From assembly GCA_025454255.1 (NCBI GenBank), contig JALOOU010000011.1, forward strand, positions 1-54,979: DNA of 54,979 nt, in the 5' to 3' direction. This DNA comes from Desulfobacterales bacterium. GTDB taxonomy: Bacteria > Desulfobacterota > Desulfobacteria > Desulfobacterales > SpSt-501. A model generated the notes under the pieces. It had not been told where the DNA came from. It saw only the letters and a list, made by a program, of their open reading frames with translations, and did not search any database. Position numbers and translations under genes: made by a program. Shown in pieces: positions 15,658 through 25,514 of this stretch (its first letter is position 1; the number at the start of each line of letters is the position of its first letter).

Positions 15658-16533
15658 TCACGCATTGCGGATGGCGTCCACGATCTGCAGAGTGGCCCAC
15701 GTGCGCGCCACATCGTGCACCCGCACGATGTGGGCGCCGTTCATGACGGCCGCCGCAACGGCGGCTTGGGTGCCGGTCTCCACGACCGGCCGGTCCGCAG
15801 AGGGGTCTTCCTCTCCCGTGCGCCGGACCAGCCGGCGGATGAAGGATTTGCGCGAGGGGCCCACCAGCAGCGGCAGCTCCAGGGACGCCAGGTCGGCGAT
15901 CCGCTGCAGCAGCTGCAGATTGTGCCCGGGCGTTTTCCCGAAGCCGATTCCCGGGTCGGCGATCAACATGTCGCGGGCAACTCCCGCGCGCTCTGCGGCA
16001 GCGGCGGCGGCCTGCAGCTCGGCGCGGATGTCGCCGATCAGGTCGTGGTAGCGCGGCGCCACCTGCATCGTGCGCGGGTCGCCCTGCATGTGCATCAGGA
16101 TCAAGGGCACTGCGAATTCGGATGCGACCTTCGCGATGGCCGGGTCGAACTTCAGGCCGGAGATGTCGTTCAGCAGCGAGGCCCCCGCCTCCAGCGCCCG
16201 CCGGGCGACGCGGCTCTTGGTCGTGTCGATGCTGATAGGCAGCTCGATCCTCTCCGCCAGGGCGGAGATCACCGGCACCACGCGCCGGATCTCCTCATCG
16301 GCCGTCACCGGCTCGGAAAAGGGCCGCGTGGACTCTCCGCCGACGTCGATGATGTGCGCACCGTCGCGGGCCATCTGCACCCCTTGCGCCACCGCGGCAG
16401 CGGGGTCCACGAAACGCCCCCCGTCGGAGAAGGAGTCCGGGGTCACGTTGAGAATGCCCATGATGCAGGTGCGCCGCCCCAGGTCCAGCACGTGGCGGCC
16501 CCAGGCGATGCGGTAGGCTTTGCGGGCGGGCAT
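15658..16533 (-). CDS. folP: Dihydropteroate synthase
   Basis: Condenses p-aminobenzoate with dihydropterin pyrophosphate in folate biosynthesis; target of sulfonamides. The 291-residue length is normal. Signatures include IMGILNVTPDSFSDGG (about 24-39), IIDVGGESTRP, PISIDTTKS, LLNDISG, LILMHMQGDP, DPGIGFGKT, LVGPSRKSFI and VRVHDV. It begins 2 nt after the ftsH stop, in the common ftsH-folP order, and is probably co-transcribed with ftsH. Confidence 0.96.
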   Translation of the reverse strand: MPARKAYRIAWGRHVLDLGRRTCIMGILNVTPDSFSDGGRFVDPAAAVAQGVQMARDGAHIIDVGGESTRPFSEPVTADEEIRRVVPVISALAERIELPISIDTTKSRVARRALEAGASLLNDISGLKFDPAIAKVASEFAVPLILMHMQGDPRTMQVAPRYHDLIGDIRAELQAAAAAAERAGVARDMLIADPGIGFGKTPGHNLQLLQRIADLASLELPLLVGPSRKSFIRRLVRRTGEEDPSADRPVVETGTQAAVAAAVMNGAHIVRVHDVARTWATLQIVDAIRNA

Positions 16534-16535
16534 CG

Positions 16536-18425
16536 CTAGGCCATGGCCGGCTTGGGGTCCTCGGCCGGCAGCGGCTGCTCCTGGGGCGGGTGGGGCTCTT
16601 CGTCGCTTTCGATCCGTTTGGAGGGCAGCTGTATGCCGGGGCGCATGGAGAGGATGATCTCATCCAGCTCTTTGCCCATGACGGTCTCTTTTTCGAGCAG
16701 GACCTCCGCGAGTTTTTTGAGGATGTCCATGTTTTCCAACAGGATCGCGCGGGCGCGCTCGTAGCAGGCCTTGATCAGCTGGTTGATCTCCTGGTCGATC
16801 TTCTGGGCGGTGGCATCCGAGTAGTCCCGGTGCTGCACGATCTCGCGCCCCAGGAAGACATGCTCCTCGCCCTTGGCGTAGTTCAACGGCCCCAGGGCGT
16901 CGCTCATGCCCCAGCTGCGAATCATCTTCTCGGCCAGGGCGGTGGCCTGCTTGATGTCGTTGGCGGCGCCGGTGCTGATCCGGTTGAACACGATCTCCTC
17001 GGCCACCCGGCCGCCATAGGCCACCGACAGTTCGCTCTCCAGCTGGTCTCGGAATTTGAAGTCTCTCTCCTCGGGCAGAAACCAGGTCACACCGGCCGCA
17101 CGGCCGCGGGGGATGATGGTCACCTTGTTGACGGCGTCGGTTTCGGGCAGAAAACGGGCGACCAGCGCATGGCCGCCTTCATGGTAGGCTGTGACCTTGC
17201 GGTCATCCTCCTTGATGACCTTCGACTTGCGCTCCAAACCCATGTAGACCTTGTCCTTGGAGTCCTCGAAGTCGCGCATGTCGACGCGATCTTTGCCGCG
17301 CTTGGCGGCGAGAAGCGCCGCCTCGTTCACGAGGTTTTCCAGGTCGGCGCCTGAAAACCCGGGGGTGCCCTTGGCGAGGATGCGGGAGCTCACATCGGCG
17401 GCCACGGGGGTCTTGCGCATGTGGACCTGCAGGATTTTTTCGCGTCCCTTGATATCCGGCAGCGACACCACCACCTGGCGGTCGAACCGCCCCGGCCGCA
17501 GCAGGGCCGGGTCGAGGACATCCGGCCGGTTGGTGGCCGAAATCAGGATGACGCCCTCGTTGGACTCGAACCCGTCCATCTCCACCAGCAGTTGGTTCAG
17601 CGTCTGCTCCCGCTCGTCGTGCCCGCCGCCCAGGCCGGCACCCCGGTGACGGCCGACGGCGTCGATCTCGTCGATGAAAATGATGCAGGGGGCGTTCTTT
17701 TTGCCCTGCACAAAGAGATCCCTCACCCGCGACGCCCCCACGCCGACGAACATCTCGACGAAGTCGGAGCCGCTGATGCTGAAAAAGGGCACGCCCGCCT
17801 CGCCGGCGATCGCCCGGGCCAGCAGGGTTTTCCCCGACCCCGGGGGGCCCATCAGCAGGACTCCTTTGGGGATCCGGCCGCCCAGCCGGGTGAATTTCTT
17901 GGGGTCTTTCAGGAAGTCGACGATTTCCTGAAGCTCCTCCTTGGCCTCGTCGATGCCCGCTACGTCGGCAAAGGTCACCTTTTCGGAGGTGTCCGACATG
18001 AGGCGGGCACGGCTCTTGCCGAACGAAAGGGCTTTGCCGCCGCCGGATTGCATCTGCCGCATGAAAAAGATCCAGACGCCGATCAACACCAGCATCGGAA
18101 ACCAGGACATCAGCAGCGACATGTACCAGGGAGAGTCGGACTCGGGCTTGGCGCTGATAACGACTCGTTTCTGCCGCAGCAACGGCATGAGCTCAGGGTC
18201 CGAGGGGGCGTAGACCTTGTAGCGGGCGCGGTTGACGTCCGTCACGTATAGCTCCCGGCCTTGGATCACGACCTCGGCCACGCGGTCTTCGTTGACCAAG
18301 GTCAGAAACTGGGAGTAGTTCAGGTTGGATTCGTTGAGATGCTGTTGGCTGAACAGGTTGTAGAGCATGATCATCATGAGCGTGATGACCAGCCACAAGG
18401 CCAGGTTTTTGTAGAACGGGTTCAA
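16536..18425 (-). CDS. ftsH: ATP-dependent zinc metalloprotease FtsH
   Basis: Membrane-anchored AAA+ protease (about 629 aa) that degrades misfolded membrane proteins and short-lived regulators. Two N-terminal transmembrane helices ([17 protein letters not shown] and [15 protein letters not shown]) flank a periplasmic loop. The AAA domain has Walker A GPPGSGKT, Walker [13 protein letters not shown] and the SRH region [19 protein letters not shown]. The protease active site is HEGGH. Start: TTG 18425 (LNPFYKNL...), chosen because a perfect AGGAGG lies 9 nt upstream; an in-frame ATG at 18518 would add an unusual 31-residue N-terminus. The tail is Pro/Glu-rich. Confidence 0.95.
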   Translation of the reverse strand: MNPFYKNLALWLVITLMMIMLYNLFSQQHLNESNLNYSQFLTLVNEDRVAEVVIQGRELYVTDVNRARYKVYAPSDPELMPLLRQKRVVISAKPESDSPWYMSLLMSWFPMLVLIGVWIFFMRQMQSGGGKALSFGKSRARLMSDTSEKVTFADVAGIDEAKEELQEIVDFLKDPKKFTRLGGRIPKGVLLMGPPGSGKTLLARAIAGEAGVPFFSISGSDFVEMFVGVGASRVRDLFVQGKKNAPCIIFIDEIDAVGRHRGAGLGGGHDEREQTLNQLLVEMDGFESNEGVILISATNRPDVLDPALLRPGRFDRQVVVSLPDIKGREKILQVHMRKTPVAADVSSRILAKGTPGFSGADLENLVNEAALLAAKRGKDRVDMRDFEDSKDKVYMGLERKSKVIKEDDRKVTAYHEGGHALVARFLPETDAVNKVTIIPRGRAAGVTWFLPEERDFKFRDQLESELSVAYGGRVAEEIVFNRISTGAANDIKQATALAEKMIRSWGMSDALGPLNYAKGEEHVFLGREIVQHRDYSDATAQKIDQEINQLIKACYERARAILLENMDILKKLAEVLLEKETVMGKELDEIILSMRPGIQLPSKRIESDEEPHPPQEQPLPAEDPKPAMA

Positions 18426-18462
18426 AAGGTCAGACCTCCTGGGGCAGGTGGACTTGGCAGTG

Positions 18463-18477
18463 CCAGCCGTCGGCTGG
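18463..18477. promoter_or_regulatory. 15-bp palindrome at the ftsH start site
   Basis: CCAGCCG-T-CGGCTGG is a perfect 7-bp dyad overlapping the predicted ftsH transcription start (about 18473). It is a possible operator, or a 5'-end hairpin (5-bp stem with a 5-nt loop) in the leader. Confidence 0.4.
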
Positions 18478-18479
18478 GA

Positions 18480-18508
18480 ATTATTTCGTATCTCGCTCGA
18501 AAACTCAA
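18480..18508 (-). promoter_or_regulatory. Promoter for ftsH-folP
   Basis: Minus-strand TTGAGT (18508-18503), 17-nt spacer, AATAAT (18485-18480). The predicted start is near 18473, with a leader of about 48 nt to the TTG at 18425. A start here would exclude the ATG at 18518, supporting the TTG choice. Confidence 0.5.
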
Positions 18509-18621
18509 GGGATTTCACAACCGCAGGCGCCGCAGGGTCGGCGCCGCGTATCGCCTAAGGCGTCTCCCTCGGCAAGGGCCGGTAAACGCCACCGACGCGC
18601 CATCACTATTTTAACCACCGG

Positions 18622-20070
18622 CTATGGTTTCGCAAGCCGCCGTTCCACCCTGAGGACTCGGCGGGTCGACGCCGTGACGGCGCCGCTGCCATCCAGGCGG
18701 TGGCCGGCGACCCACAGGATTCGCCCCTCGCTGAGCAGAATCGGGCATCGCCGCCGCTCGATGCGGTCGATCTTGTGGTCGCTGAAATATTTTTTGAGTT
18801 TCTGTGTTCCCGCCGCGCCCCGGGGGGCGAACCGGTCCCCGGGCCTGAAGTTGCGGACGGTCAGCGGAAACCGGACGGACTCTAGGTCCAGAAAGGCCAG
18901 CTGCGGGCTGGCGGAAAGCGGGGAGGCAAGCGCATCGGCCGACATGACGGCCACCTCCAGCCATTCGCCGGTTTCCCGGATGTGCAGCGCTCCGCAACCG
19001 AAGATGGTGTAGGCGTAATCGGCCGGCGGGGGCGTCCGCCGGCTTGGCGGGCGGCCCTCGCCGGCCGCAATTTCGATCCAAGCCCCCCGGCGCCAGACGC
19101 GCAGGCGGTCGGGAAGATACAAGGGGCCGGCGTCGCCGTGATGCTGCGTCAGGGCCGCGACGCGCTCGATGTGGTCGAATTCGAGGCGGCGCAAATTCCC
19201 CTTGACCTGGCGGATCGCCCGGCGCAGCACCCGGCGCGCGGCGGCCACATGCATCCGATTCAGGGCCGCAGCGTCCAGGGCGACCCACCCGTCGTCGGCC
19301 TCCGCCAGCGCCTCCTCGAACAGCGGAAGGGTCAGCGACTCCAGCCACTCCTCCTCGTCCCGCAGAATCAAGCCGGTGCGGCCGAGGAGGCTGCCGACCT
19401 GCGGATGGTAGTCGCGCTCCAGGGTCGGGATCAACCGATGGCGAATCCGGTTGCGCCGAAAGCTCTCCTCGGCGTTGGTGGCGTCGGCGACGGTTTTGAT
19501 CCCCCGCGCCTCGATGTAGGCCTCGATGTCGGCCCGGCGGGCCATGATCAAAGGCCGAATGAGCTTTCCGTCGCGGACCGGGGGAATGCCGGCGAGCCCC
19601 AGTCGCCCGCTGCCCCGCAGAAGATTGAGCAGCAGGGTCTCGGCCTGGTCGTCGGCATGGTGGCCCAGCGCAATTTTCGCGAACCCGTGACGGGCGGAGA
19701 CCTCCTCCAGAAAGTCGTAGCGCACCCGGCGCGCGGCCTCTTCGAGCGACAGCCGGTGGAGCCGTTGCCGGCTGCGGACATCCGCGCGGCGGCAAAAAAA
19801 CGGAAGACCGCGGTCGAACGCCATGCGGCAGACGAATGCCTCGTCGGCATCGGCCTCCGGGCGAAGGCCGTGGTGGAGATGGGCGATGCCCAAACGCAGG
19901 CCCAGTCCGGGCGCACGGTCCGCCAGCAGGTGCGCAAGGGCGACCGAGTCAGGGCCGCCGGAGACCCCGACCAGGACCGCTTCGCCCTCGGCCAGCAGGC
20001 GGTAGCGCTCAAGCGTCTGGTCGACGAGCCGCTCCAGCCGGCCGACAGGAGCCGTTGCGCACCCCTTCAT
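18622..20070 (-). CDS. tilS: tRNA(Ile)-lysidine synthase
   Basis: Attaches lysine to C34 of the CAU-anticodon isoleucine tRNA, changing its decoding from AUG to AUA. The 482-residue length fits the long form with substrate-binding and C-terminal domains. The PP-loop ATP motif is LVGVSGGPDSVALAHLL (SGGPDS at 37-42), followed by IAHLHHGLR and LGHHADDQAETLLLNLLRG. The C-terminal TilS domain contains RNFRPGDRFAPRG and KKYFSDHKID. It is upstream of ftsH on the same strand with about 200 nt between, the widely conserved tilS-ftsH order; ftsH has its own promoter. Confidence 0.95.
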   Translation of the reverse strand: MKGCATAPVGRLERLVDQTLERYRLLAEGEAVLVGVSGGPDSVALAHLLADRAPGLGLRLGIAHLHHGLRPEADADEAFVCRMAFDRGLPFFCRRADVRSRQRLHRLSLEEAARRVRYDFLEEVSARHGFAKIALGHHADDQAETLLLNLLRGSGRLGLAGIPPVRDGKLIRPLIMARRADIEAYIEARGIKTVADATNAEESFRRNRIRHRLIPTLERDYHPQVGSLLGRTGLILRDEEEWLESLTLPLFEEALAEADDGWVALDAAALNRMHVAAARRVLRRAIRQVKGNLRRLEFDHIERVAALTQHHGDAGPLYLPDRLRVWRRGAWIEIAAGEGRPPSRRTPPPADYAYTIFGCGALHIRETGEWLEVAVMSADALASPLSASPQLAFLDLESVRFPLTVRNFRPGDRFAPRGAAGTQKLKKYFSDHKIDRIERRRCPILLSEGRILWVAGHRLDGSGAVTASTRRVLRVERRLAKP

Positions 20071-20281
20071 GGTGGATTACGCCTCTGAACATCGCTCTGC
20101 AGCGAGTTGCATCCCTCTGCGGCCCCGCGACCGGCTGCGGCGGCGCCCTTTTGAGGATTTTCGCGGATCGGTGGATGCGTCGTTGTCTGCGGCGTGGGCA
20201 AAGACCGGCAGCGGTCGCCGCCGGAGGCTGCCGCTGCGGATCGGATGCGTTGACCGCGCCGTCCCTGCCGGCCTAACAGCC

Positions 20282-20310
20282 TTTTATCACTTTCTCGGCG
20301 GGGTGTTCAA
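20282..20310 (-). promoter_or_regulatory. Possible tilS promoter
   Basis: Minus-strand TTGAAC (20310-20305), 17-nt spacer, ATAAAA (20287-20282). It would give a leader of about 200 nt. The match is moderate. The remainder of 20071-20280 shows no gene or RNA that I can support. Confidence 0.3.
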
Positions 20311-20359
20311 GTCAACCCCAGCCGATCCGCGCGTGCGGGCGGCCTCCCCTTTTTTGAAC

Positions 20360-20387
20360 TTGAAAAATCAAAAGAAACGGGTATGCT
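20360..20387 (+). promoter_or_regulatory. Possible plus-strand promoter upstream of the SRP RNA region
   Basis: TTGAAA (20360-20365), 16-nt spacer, TATGCT (20382-20387) in an A/T-rich patch. If used, transcription would run through the structured stretch 20428-20560 into the SRP RNA, which would then need 5' processing. Confidence 0.3.
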
Positions 20388-20427
20388 CACCCTTGTCCCC
20401 GCCGACGGCGGCAAGAGTCTTTAAAGC

Positions 20428-20560
20428 GGTTTGACAACCTCGGATCACGGTTGCGGGCAAGGCGCAGGCCGAGCCGAGAGGGCTGCAACGCAGTCCCCGG
20501 CCGTTGGACGGGGTTATATAACCACTTTTTATTGATGACCCGAACCGCCGTTTTCGGGTG
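20428..20560. repeat. Structured intergenic element (possible dispersed repeat)
   Basis: A non-coding stretch with several dyads: a perfect 12-bp palindrome GGTTATATAACC (20512-20523); CCCCG...CGGGG just before it; and a 7-bp hairpin ACCCGAA/TTCGGGT (20535-20559 region) ending a few bases before the SRP RNA. The layout (GC-rich arm, TATA palindrome, T-run, short hairpin) looks like a repetitive extragenic element, but no second copy was found in this window, so the repeat status is a guess. Confidence 0.3.
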
Positions 20561-20565
20561 CCAGC

Positions 20566-20704
20566 GGGGGTCCCCGGAGTTCGGAAGCCGGTCGCCACGC
20601 AACAGGCGGTCACGAACCTCGTCAGGTCCGGAAGGAAGCAGCGATAAGCGACGCAGCCTGTGTCGTGGTCCGCTGCCGGTAGACGACGCTCCGGGGGCCC
20701 TTTC
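20566..20704 (+). ncRNA. ffs: Bacterial signal recognition particle RNA (4.5S RNA)
   Basis: RNA scaffold of the SRP, which binds Ffh and targets nascent membrane proteins. The near-invariant apical domain is present: GTCAGGTCCGGAAGGAAGCA at 20621-20640, continuing GCG. The terminal arms pair over 12 bp: GGGTCCCCGGAG (20568-20579) with CTCCGGGGGCCC (20689-20700). At about 135-139 nt it is somewhat longer than the E. coli RNA (114 nt), with a longer middle stem. The 3' end is followed by a short TTT. Exact ends are estimated from the pairing. Protein frames drawn across this stretch are rejected. Confidence 0.93.
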
Positions 20705-20830
20705 TGGCATTTGCCTGCCGCGGCTGCAACCCCTCTTCTCGCCGCCACCGGGCGTGACTCGCCTCCCGTCCTTCGCAGGGGGCGGCCCGTGGTGGACTCC
20801 GGGCAATAACTCTCTATTTTTTCGACCAAA

Positions 20831-20860
20831 ATGCAGTCAGGGGCTTCTTGACATGCAGTC
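20831..20860 (+). promoter_or_regulatory. Direct repeat ATGCAGTC x2 at the grpE promoter
   Basis: ATGCAGTC occurs at 20831-20838 and again at 20853-20860, 22 bp apart (two helical turns) on either side of the -35 hexamer. Both copies continue with a similar G-rich stretch ending GCT. It is a candidate activator or repressor site for the grpE-dnaK operon. No CIRCE element was seen. Confidence 0.35.
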
Positions 20861-20875
20861 GGGCTGCCTTATTCT
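20848..20875 (+). promoter_or_regulatory. Promoter for grpE-dnaK
   Basis: TTGACA (20848-20853), 16-nt spacer, TATTCT (20870-20875). The same region can be read as a weaker heat-shock-type promoter (CTTGAC ... CCTTATTC, 14-nt spacer). The start would be near 20882, about 35 nt before the grpE ATG. Confidence 0.45.
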
Positions 20876-20916
20876 GATACCCGATGCGGCACTGCGCAAC
20901 CGGAGACGTCAAAGGC

Positions 20917-21516
20917 ATGAGTGAAAAACATCAGCGAAACGGCGAGACCGAGATCGATGACGCGGATCGGAACGAGGACGCCCTGGAGAAACCGACCGGC
21001 AACGATGCGGTCTCCGCTTCATTGGAGGAACAGGTCTGCGCACTGGAAGCAAAGCTGGCGGGAAAAGAAAAGGAGTGCCGCGAAACTCTCGACAAGCTGC
21101 TGCGCGTCTCAGCGGAATTCGAAAACTATAAAAAGCGTGCAGCGCGCGAGGCGGATGAGTTTCGCAAATACGCCAACCAGTCGCTGCTCAAGGAGATGCT
21201 CTCCGCTATAGACCACATCGAGCTGGCCATTCAAGCGGCCGCGGCCAACGGTGTGCCCGGGGCGAACATCGGGGAGGGCCTCCATCTGACGCTAAAAGAG
21301 CTCGTGCGCATCTTCGAGAAGTTCGACGTCAGGCCGATCGCAGCCGCGGGCCAGCCGTTCAACCCCGAGTACCACGAAGCCATGCTGCGCGAAGAGACCG
21401 AAACAGCACCTGAAAACACGGTCGTGCGCGAGCTGCAAAAGGGCTACATGATCGGAAAGCGGCTGCTGCGGCCCGCGCTGGTGGTTGTCTCCGCTGCACC
21501 GGCGTCAGCGCAATGA
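20917..21516 (+). CDS. grpE: GrpE nucleotide exchange factor for DnaK
   Basis: A 199-residue cochaperone that releases ADP from DnaK. The acidic, disordered N-terminus is followed by a long coiled coil (ASLEEQVCALEAKLAGKEKE...) and the core with SAEFENYKKRAAREADEF. The C-terminal beta domain has FDVRPIAAAGQPFNPEYHEA and the typical ending EELQKGY-like VVRELQKGYMIGKRLLRPA with VVVSA. Start ATG 20917 (MSEKHQ) fits the family better than the ATG at 20884. It is followed by dnaK after 86 nt. Confidence 0.95.
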   Translation: MSEKHQRNGETEIDDADRNEDALEKPTGNDAVSASLEEQVCALEAKLAGKEKECRETLDKLLRVSAEFENYKKRAAREADEFRKYANQSLLKEMLSAIDHIELAIQAAAANGVPGANIGEGLHLTLKELVRIFEKFDVRPIAAAGQPFNPEYHEAMLREETETAPENTVVRELQKGYMIGKRLLRPALVVVSAAPASAQ

Positions 21517-21602
21517 CCGGGAGGAGGGGACGCTCCGGCGTTGCGGCGCAAAACTTATTGCTCACTAATCTATAAAGCGAAAATCAAGGAGGACTAACAC
21601 AC

Positions 21603-23528
<1,926 letters not shown>

Positions 23529-23556
23529 CGGCAGGAGCCCCGCGTCCGTCAGAACC

Positions 23557-23591
23557 GGCCCCGCGCGGCACCCGCCCCGCGGGGTCGTTTT
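23557..23591 (+). terminator. Possible Rho-independent terminator after dnaK
   Basis: GGCCCCGCG (23557-23565) pairs with CGCGGGGTC (23578-23586), 9 bp with one G-U pair and a 12-nt loop, followed by GTTTT. The U-tract is short and the next gene starts 13 nt later, so it may be only partly efficient. Confidence 0.4.
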
Positions 23592-23604
23592 AGGAGGTGA
23601 GACG

Positions 23605-24054
23605 ATGGAAGTGAAGAAAATCCTGTGGCCGACGGACTTTTCCCGTATCGCCGAGAAGGCCCTGGCCCACGTTAAATCGCTGACCGAGAAGTACGGGGCG
23701 GAGATCCACGTGCTCTATGTGATCGAGGACGTGGCCCACCATGACGGGTGGTACGGGGCGTTCGAGGAGAAACGGGTGAAGGAGCTCATGGAGCATGCCA
23801 ACAAAACAGCCTCCAAGCGCCTGGCCCAGCTGTGTGAAAAGTACATGGACGGCTGCCCGCTCTACGTCAAGCACGTGGCCGCGGGCGACCCGGCCCGGGA
23901 AATCCTCAAGCTGGTCGAGAAGGAGAAGGTGGACCTCGTGGTGATGGCCAGCCATGGCGCGAAGGGCAATTTCCGCTTCGGCAGCGTGGCGGAAAAGGTT
24001 ATGAAGAACTCGCCGGCGCCGGTGACCATCATCCCGGTGGAGCCGGCGCGCTGA
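23605..24054 (+). CDS. Universal stress protein (UspA family)
   Basis: A 149-residue UspA-fold protein. It starts KKILWPTDFSRIAEKALAHV (first strand plus Asp of the ATP site) and carries the ATP-binding-type signature GAKGNFRFGSVAEKVMKNSPAPV, a G-2x-G-9x-G(S/T)-like pattern, near the C-terminus, so it probably binds ATP. A strong AGGAGGTGAG precedes ATG 23605. It may be partly co-transcribed with dnaK by read-through of the weak terminator. The intergenic stretch 24055-24193 holds nothing I recognise. Confidence 0.93.
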   Translation: MEVKKILWPTDFSRIAEKALAHVKSLTEKYGAEIHVLYVIEDVAHHDGWYGAFEEKRVKELMEHANKTASKRLAQLCEKYMDGCPLYVKHVAAGDPAREILKLVEKEKVDLVVMASHGAKGNFRFGSVAEKVMKNSPAPVTIIPVEPAR

Positions 24055-24193
24055 GATCCGGTCGCCGGCGCGGCGGCCGGGGCGTTTCCGGCGGCTACCC
24101 GCCGACCCGCATCCACCGTTTCGCGGGAGCGCTGCAGGGGGCAAAAGCGTTTTACAAGGAGCCGCTGCCGGGTCGACCGCTGCGAGCGGGGCA

Positions 24194-24658
24194 TCACCCC
24201 CCGGATGTTTGCGCAAAGGCGGTGTTGGAATAAAGATACTCCAGCTTCTCCTTGTGCTTTAGCTCTTCGTTTGCCATGCGCAGGAGCATCTCCTTCACGC
24301 TGCCCGCCGGATGCTCTTGGGCAAGCTCCCGGTAAAATGCGTGCGAGCGGGCCTCCCGGTGGGCGCCGACCAAAAACACCTCCGCAGGGCTCAAGGCGCC
24401 TGAAGGGTCCGGCTCCTGCTGGTGCTCGGCGATGCGGTAGAAGACCACCGCGCTCATCCGCAGCGGCGTGGGCCCGAATCCCCCCTCACGGTATTTGACC
24501 AAAAATGCCTTGTGGTTCTGCTCCTCGGAGGCAATCCACTGCAGGGCTTCCGTGACGGCGGGGTCCTGGGTGCGGCCCTGGATCTCCGTGTAAAAGCGGT
24601 AGGCCTCTTCCTCGCGTTTGATTGCCGTGTCGATCAGCGTCGACAGGTTCGTGTCCAT
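24194..24658 (-). CDS. Ferritin-like (rubrerythrin-type) diiron protein
   Basis: A 154-residue four-helix bundle protein. The diiron ligands follow the ferritin-like/rubrerythrin pattern: KREEEAYRFY in helix 1, ASEEQNHKAF (ExxH) in helix 2, GAHREARSHAFYREL in helix 3 and ANEELKHKEKLEYL (ExxxH-like) in helix 4. It lacks the C-terminal rubredoxin domain of classical rubrerythrin. It is probably involved in peroxide detoxification or iron handling in an anaerobe. It lies downstream of the glpAB-linked membrane protein on the same strand, 34 nt away. Confidence 0.85.
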   Translation of the reverse strand: MDTNLSTLIDTAIKREEEAYRFYTEIQGRTQDPAVTEALQWIASEEQNHKAFLVKYREGGFGPTPLRMSAVVFYRIAEHQQEPDPSGALSPAEVFLVGAHREARSHAFYRELAQEHPAGSVKEMLLRMANEELKHKEKLEYLYSNTAFAQTSGG

Positions 24659-24692
24659 GCGGGCTCCTTCCCACCCTTGGTGTTAGGTTTTT

Positions 24693-25514
24693 TTAAGCCC
24701 CCCTGCGGCGGCTGTTCGCTTTTGCCTGACGGTGGCGAGCATGCTGCAGTGTGGCCCCATAGACCAGCAGGTAGATGGTCGCAGCGCCGAAGGACCCCAC
24801 CGTCCCCCACCCCACCCCCACCCGCGGATAAAGCTGCGCGACCGAGACCGTGTAGGCGATCAGCGCTCCCAGCCCCAGGGGGAAGTTTTTGATGATGGTA
24901 TGCACATGCCGTTTATCATAAGTGATGTGCACGATCAACATCAGCGGAAACAAGGCGATGGGGAACGCGGCAAACAGCCCCGCCCAGGCCGGTCCCACCG
25001 CCCGGGCCGCTCCCGTGACGATTACGATCATGAGCGCCGCGAGCCCCGCGCGCAGACTCAATACGGCCCAGGTCAGGCGCACGCTGCGGGCGATGGGAAT
25101 GTTCTCGATCCGGCGCAAGAGAAACACGAAGACGGCGATGGCGGCGAGCGGAAACAGGAATGCGCTGGCCGGCGAGAACGGAATGGCCTGCAGCAGAAAG
25201 CCGGCGGCGAAATAGGCGCTGAACGCCGCTGCCGAAGAGAGCAGGACGCCGCGCTGCGCAAGCGCGGAGGAGACGCGAAAGTACACGTACACGAAGACCA
25301 GCAGTGCCACCAGGCCGATCTGGGTGTACACCGCGCCCTGGGCGGCAAAATCAGGGCCGATCTCAACCCCCATGAAGAACAGCGCGATGGCCGCCCCCAG
25401 GGGGTAGCCCGACAGGACCCCGGCCACCCGCGGGCTCACGCGCTCTGCCACCGCCGATAGGGCCAGCACCGCACCGATGGTTACGACCAGCTTGCTGAGC
25501 AGAAGCAGATTCAC
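24693..25514 (-). CDS. Polytopic membrane protein coupled to glpB, unknown function
   Basis: About 273 residues with roughly eight to nine hydrophobic helices, starting NLLLLSKLVVTIGAVLALSA and including GVLSGYPLGAAIALFFMGVE, LVFVYVYFRVSSAL, FLFPLAAIAVFVFLL and LFAAFPIALFPLMLIVH. Start GTG 25514 was chosen because it overlaps the glpB stop by 4 nt (GTGA); upstream extension would run into glpB. Lys/Arg-rich C-terminus. I do not recognise a family. It occupies the position where glpC usually stands after glpAB, but it has no iron-sulfur Cys motifs and so cannot replace GlpC chemically. It might be a transporter or a membrane docking subunit. Confidence 0.78.
   Translation of the reverse strand: MNLLLLSKLVVTIGAVLALSAVAERVSPRVAGVLSGYPLGAAIALFFMGVEIGPDFAAQGAVYTQIGLVALLVFVYVYFRVSSALAQRGVLLSSAAAFSAYFAAGFLLQAIPFSPASAFLFPLAAIAVFVFLLRRIENIPIARSVRLTWAVLSLRAGLAALMIVIVTGAARAVGPAWAGLFAAFPIALFPLMLIVHITYDKRHVHTIIKNFPLGLGALIAYTVSVAQLYPRVGVGWGTVGSFGAATIYLLVYGATLQHARHRQAKANSRRRGA

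Noticed and set aside
20368-20924. Protein-coding frames across the SRP RNA region on both strands
   Set aside because: The conserved SRP RNA core and 12-bp terminal pairing explain the stretch; no protein motif is present.
21517-21602. CIRCE element or separate dnaK promoter
   Set aside because: No CIRCE inverted repeat; a TATAAA at 21571-21576 lacks a credible -35 at the right distance.
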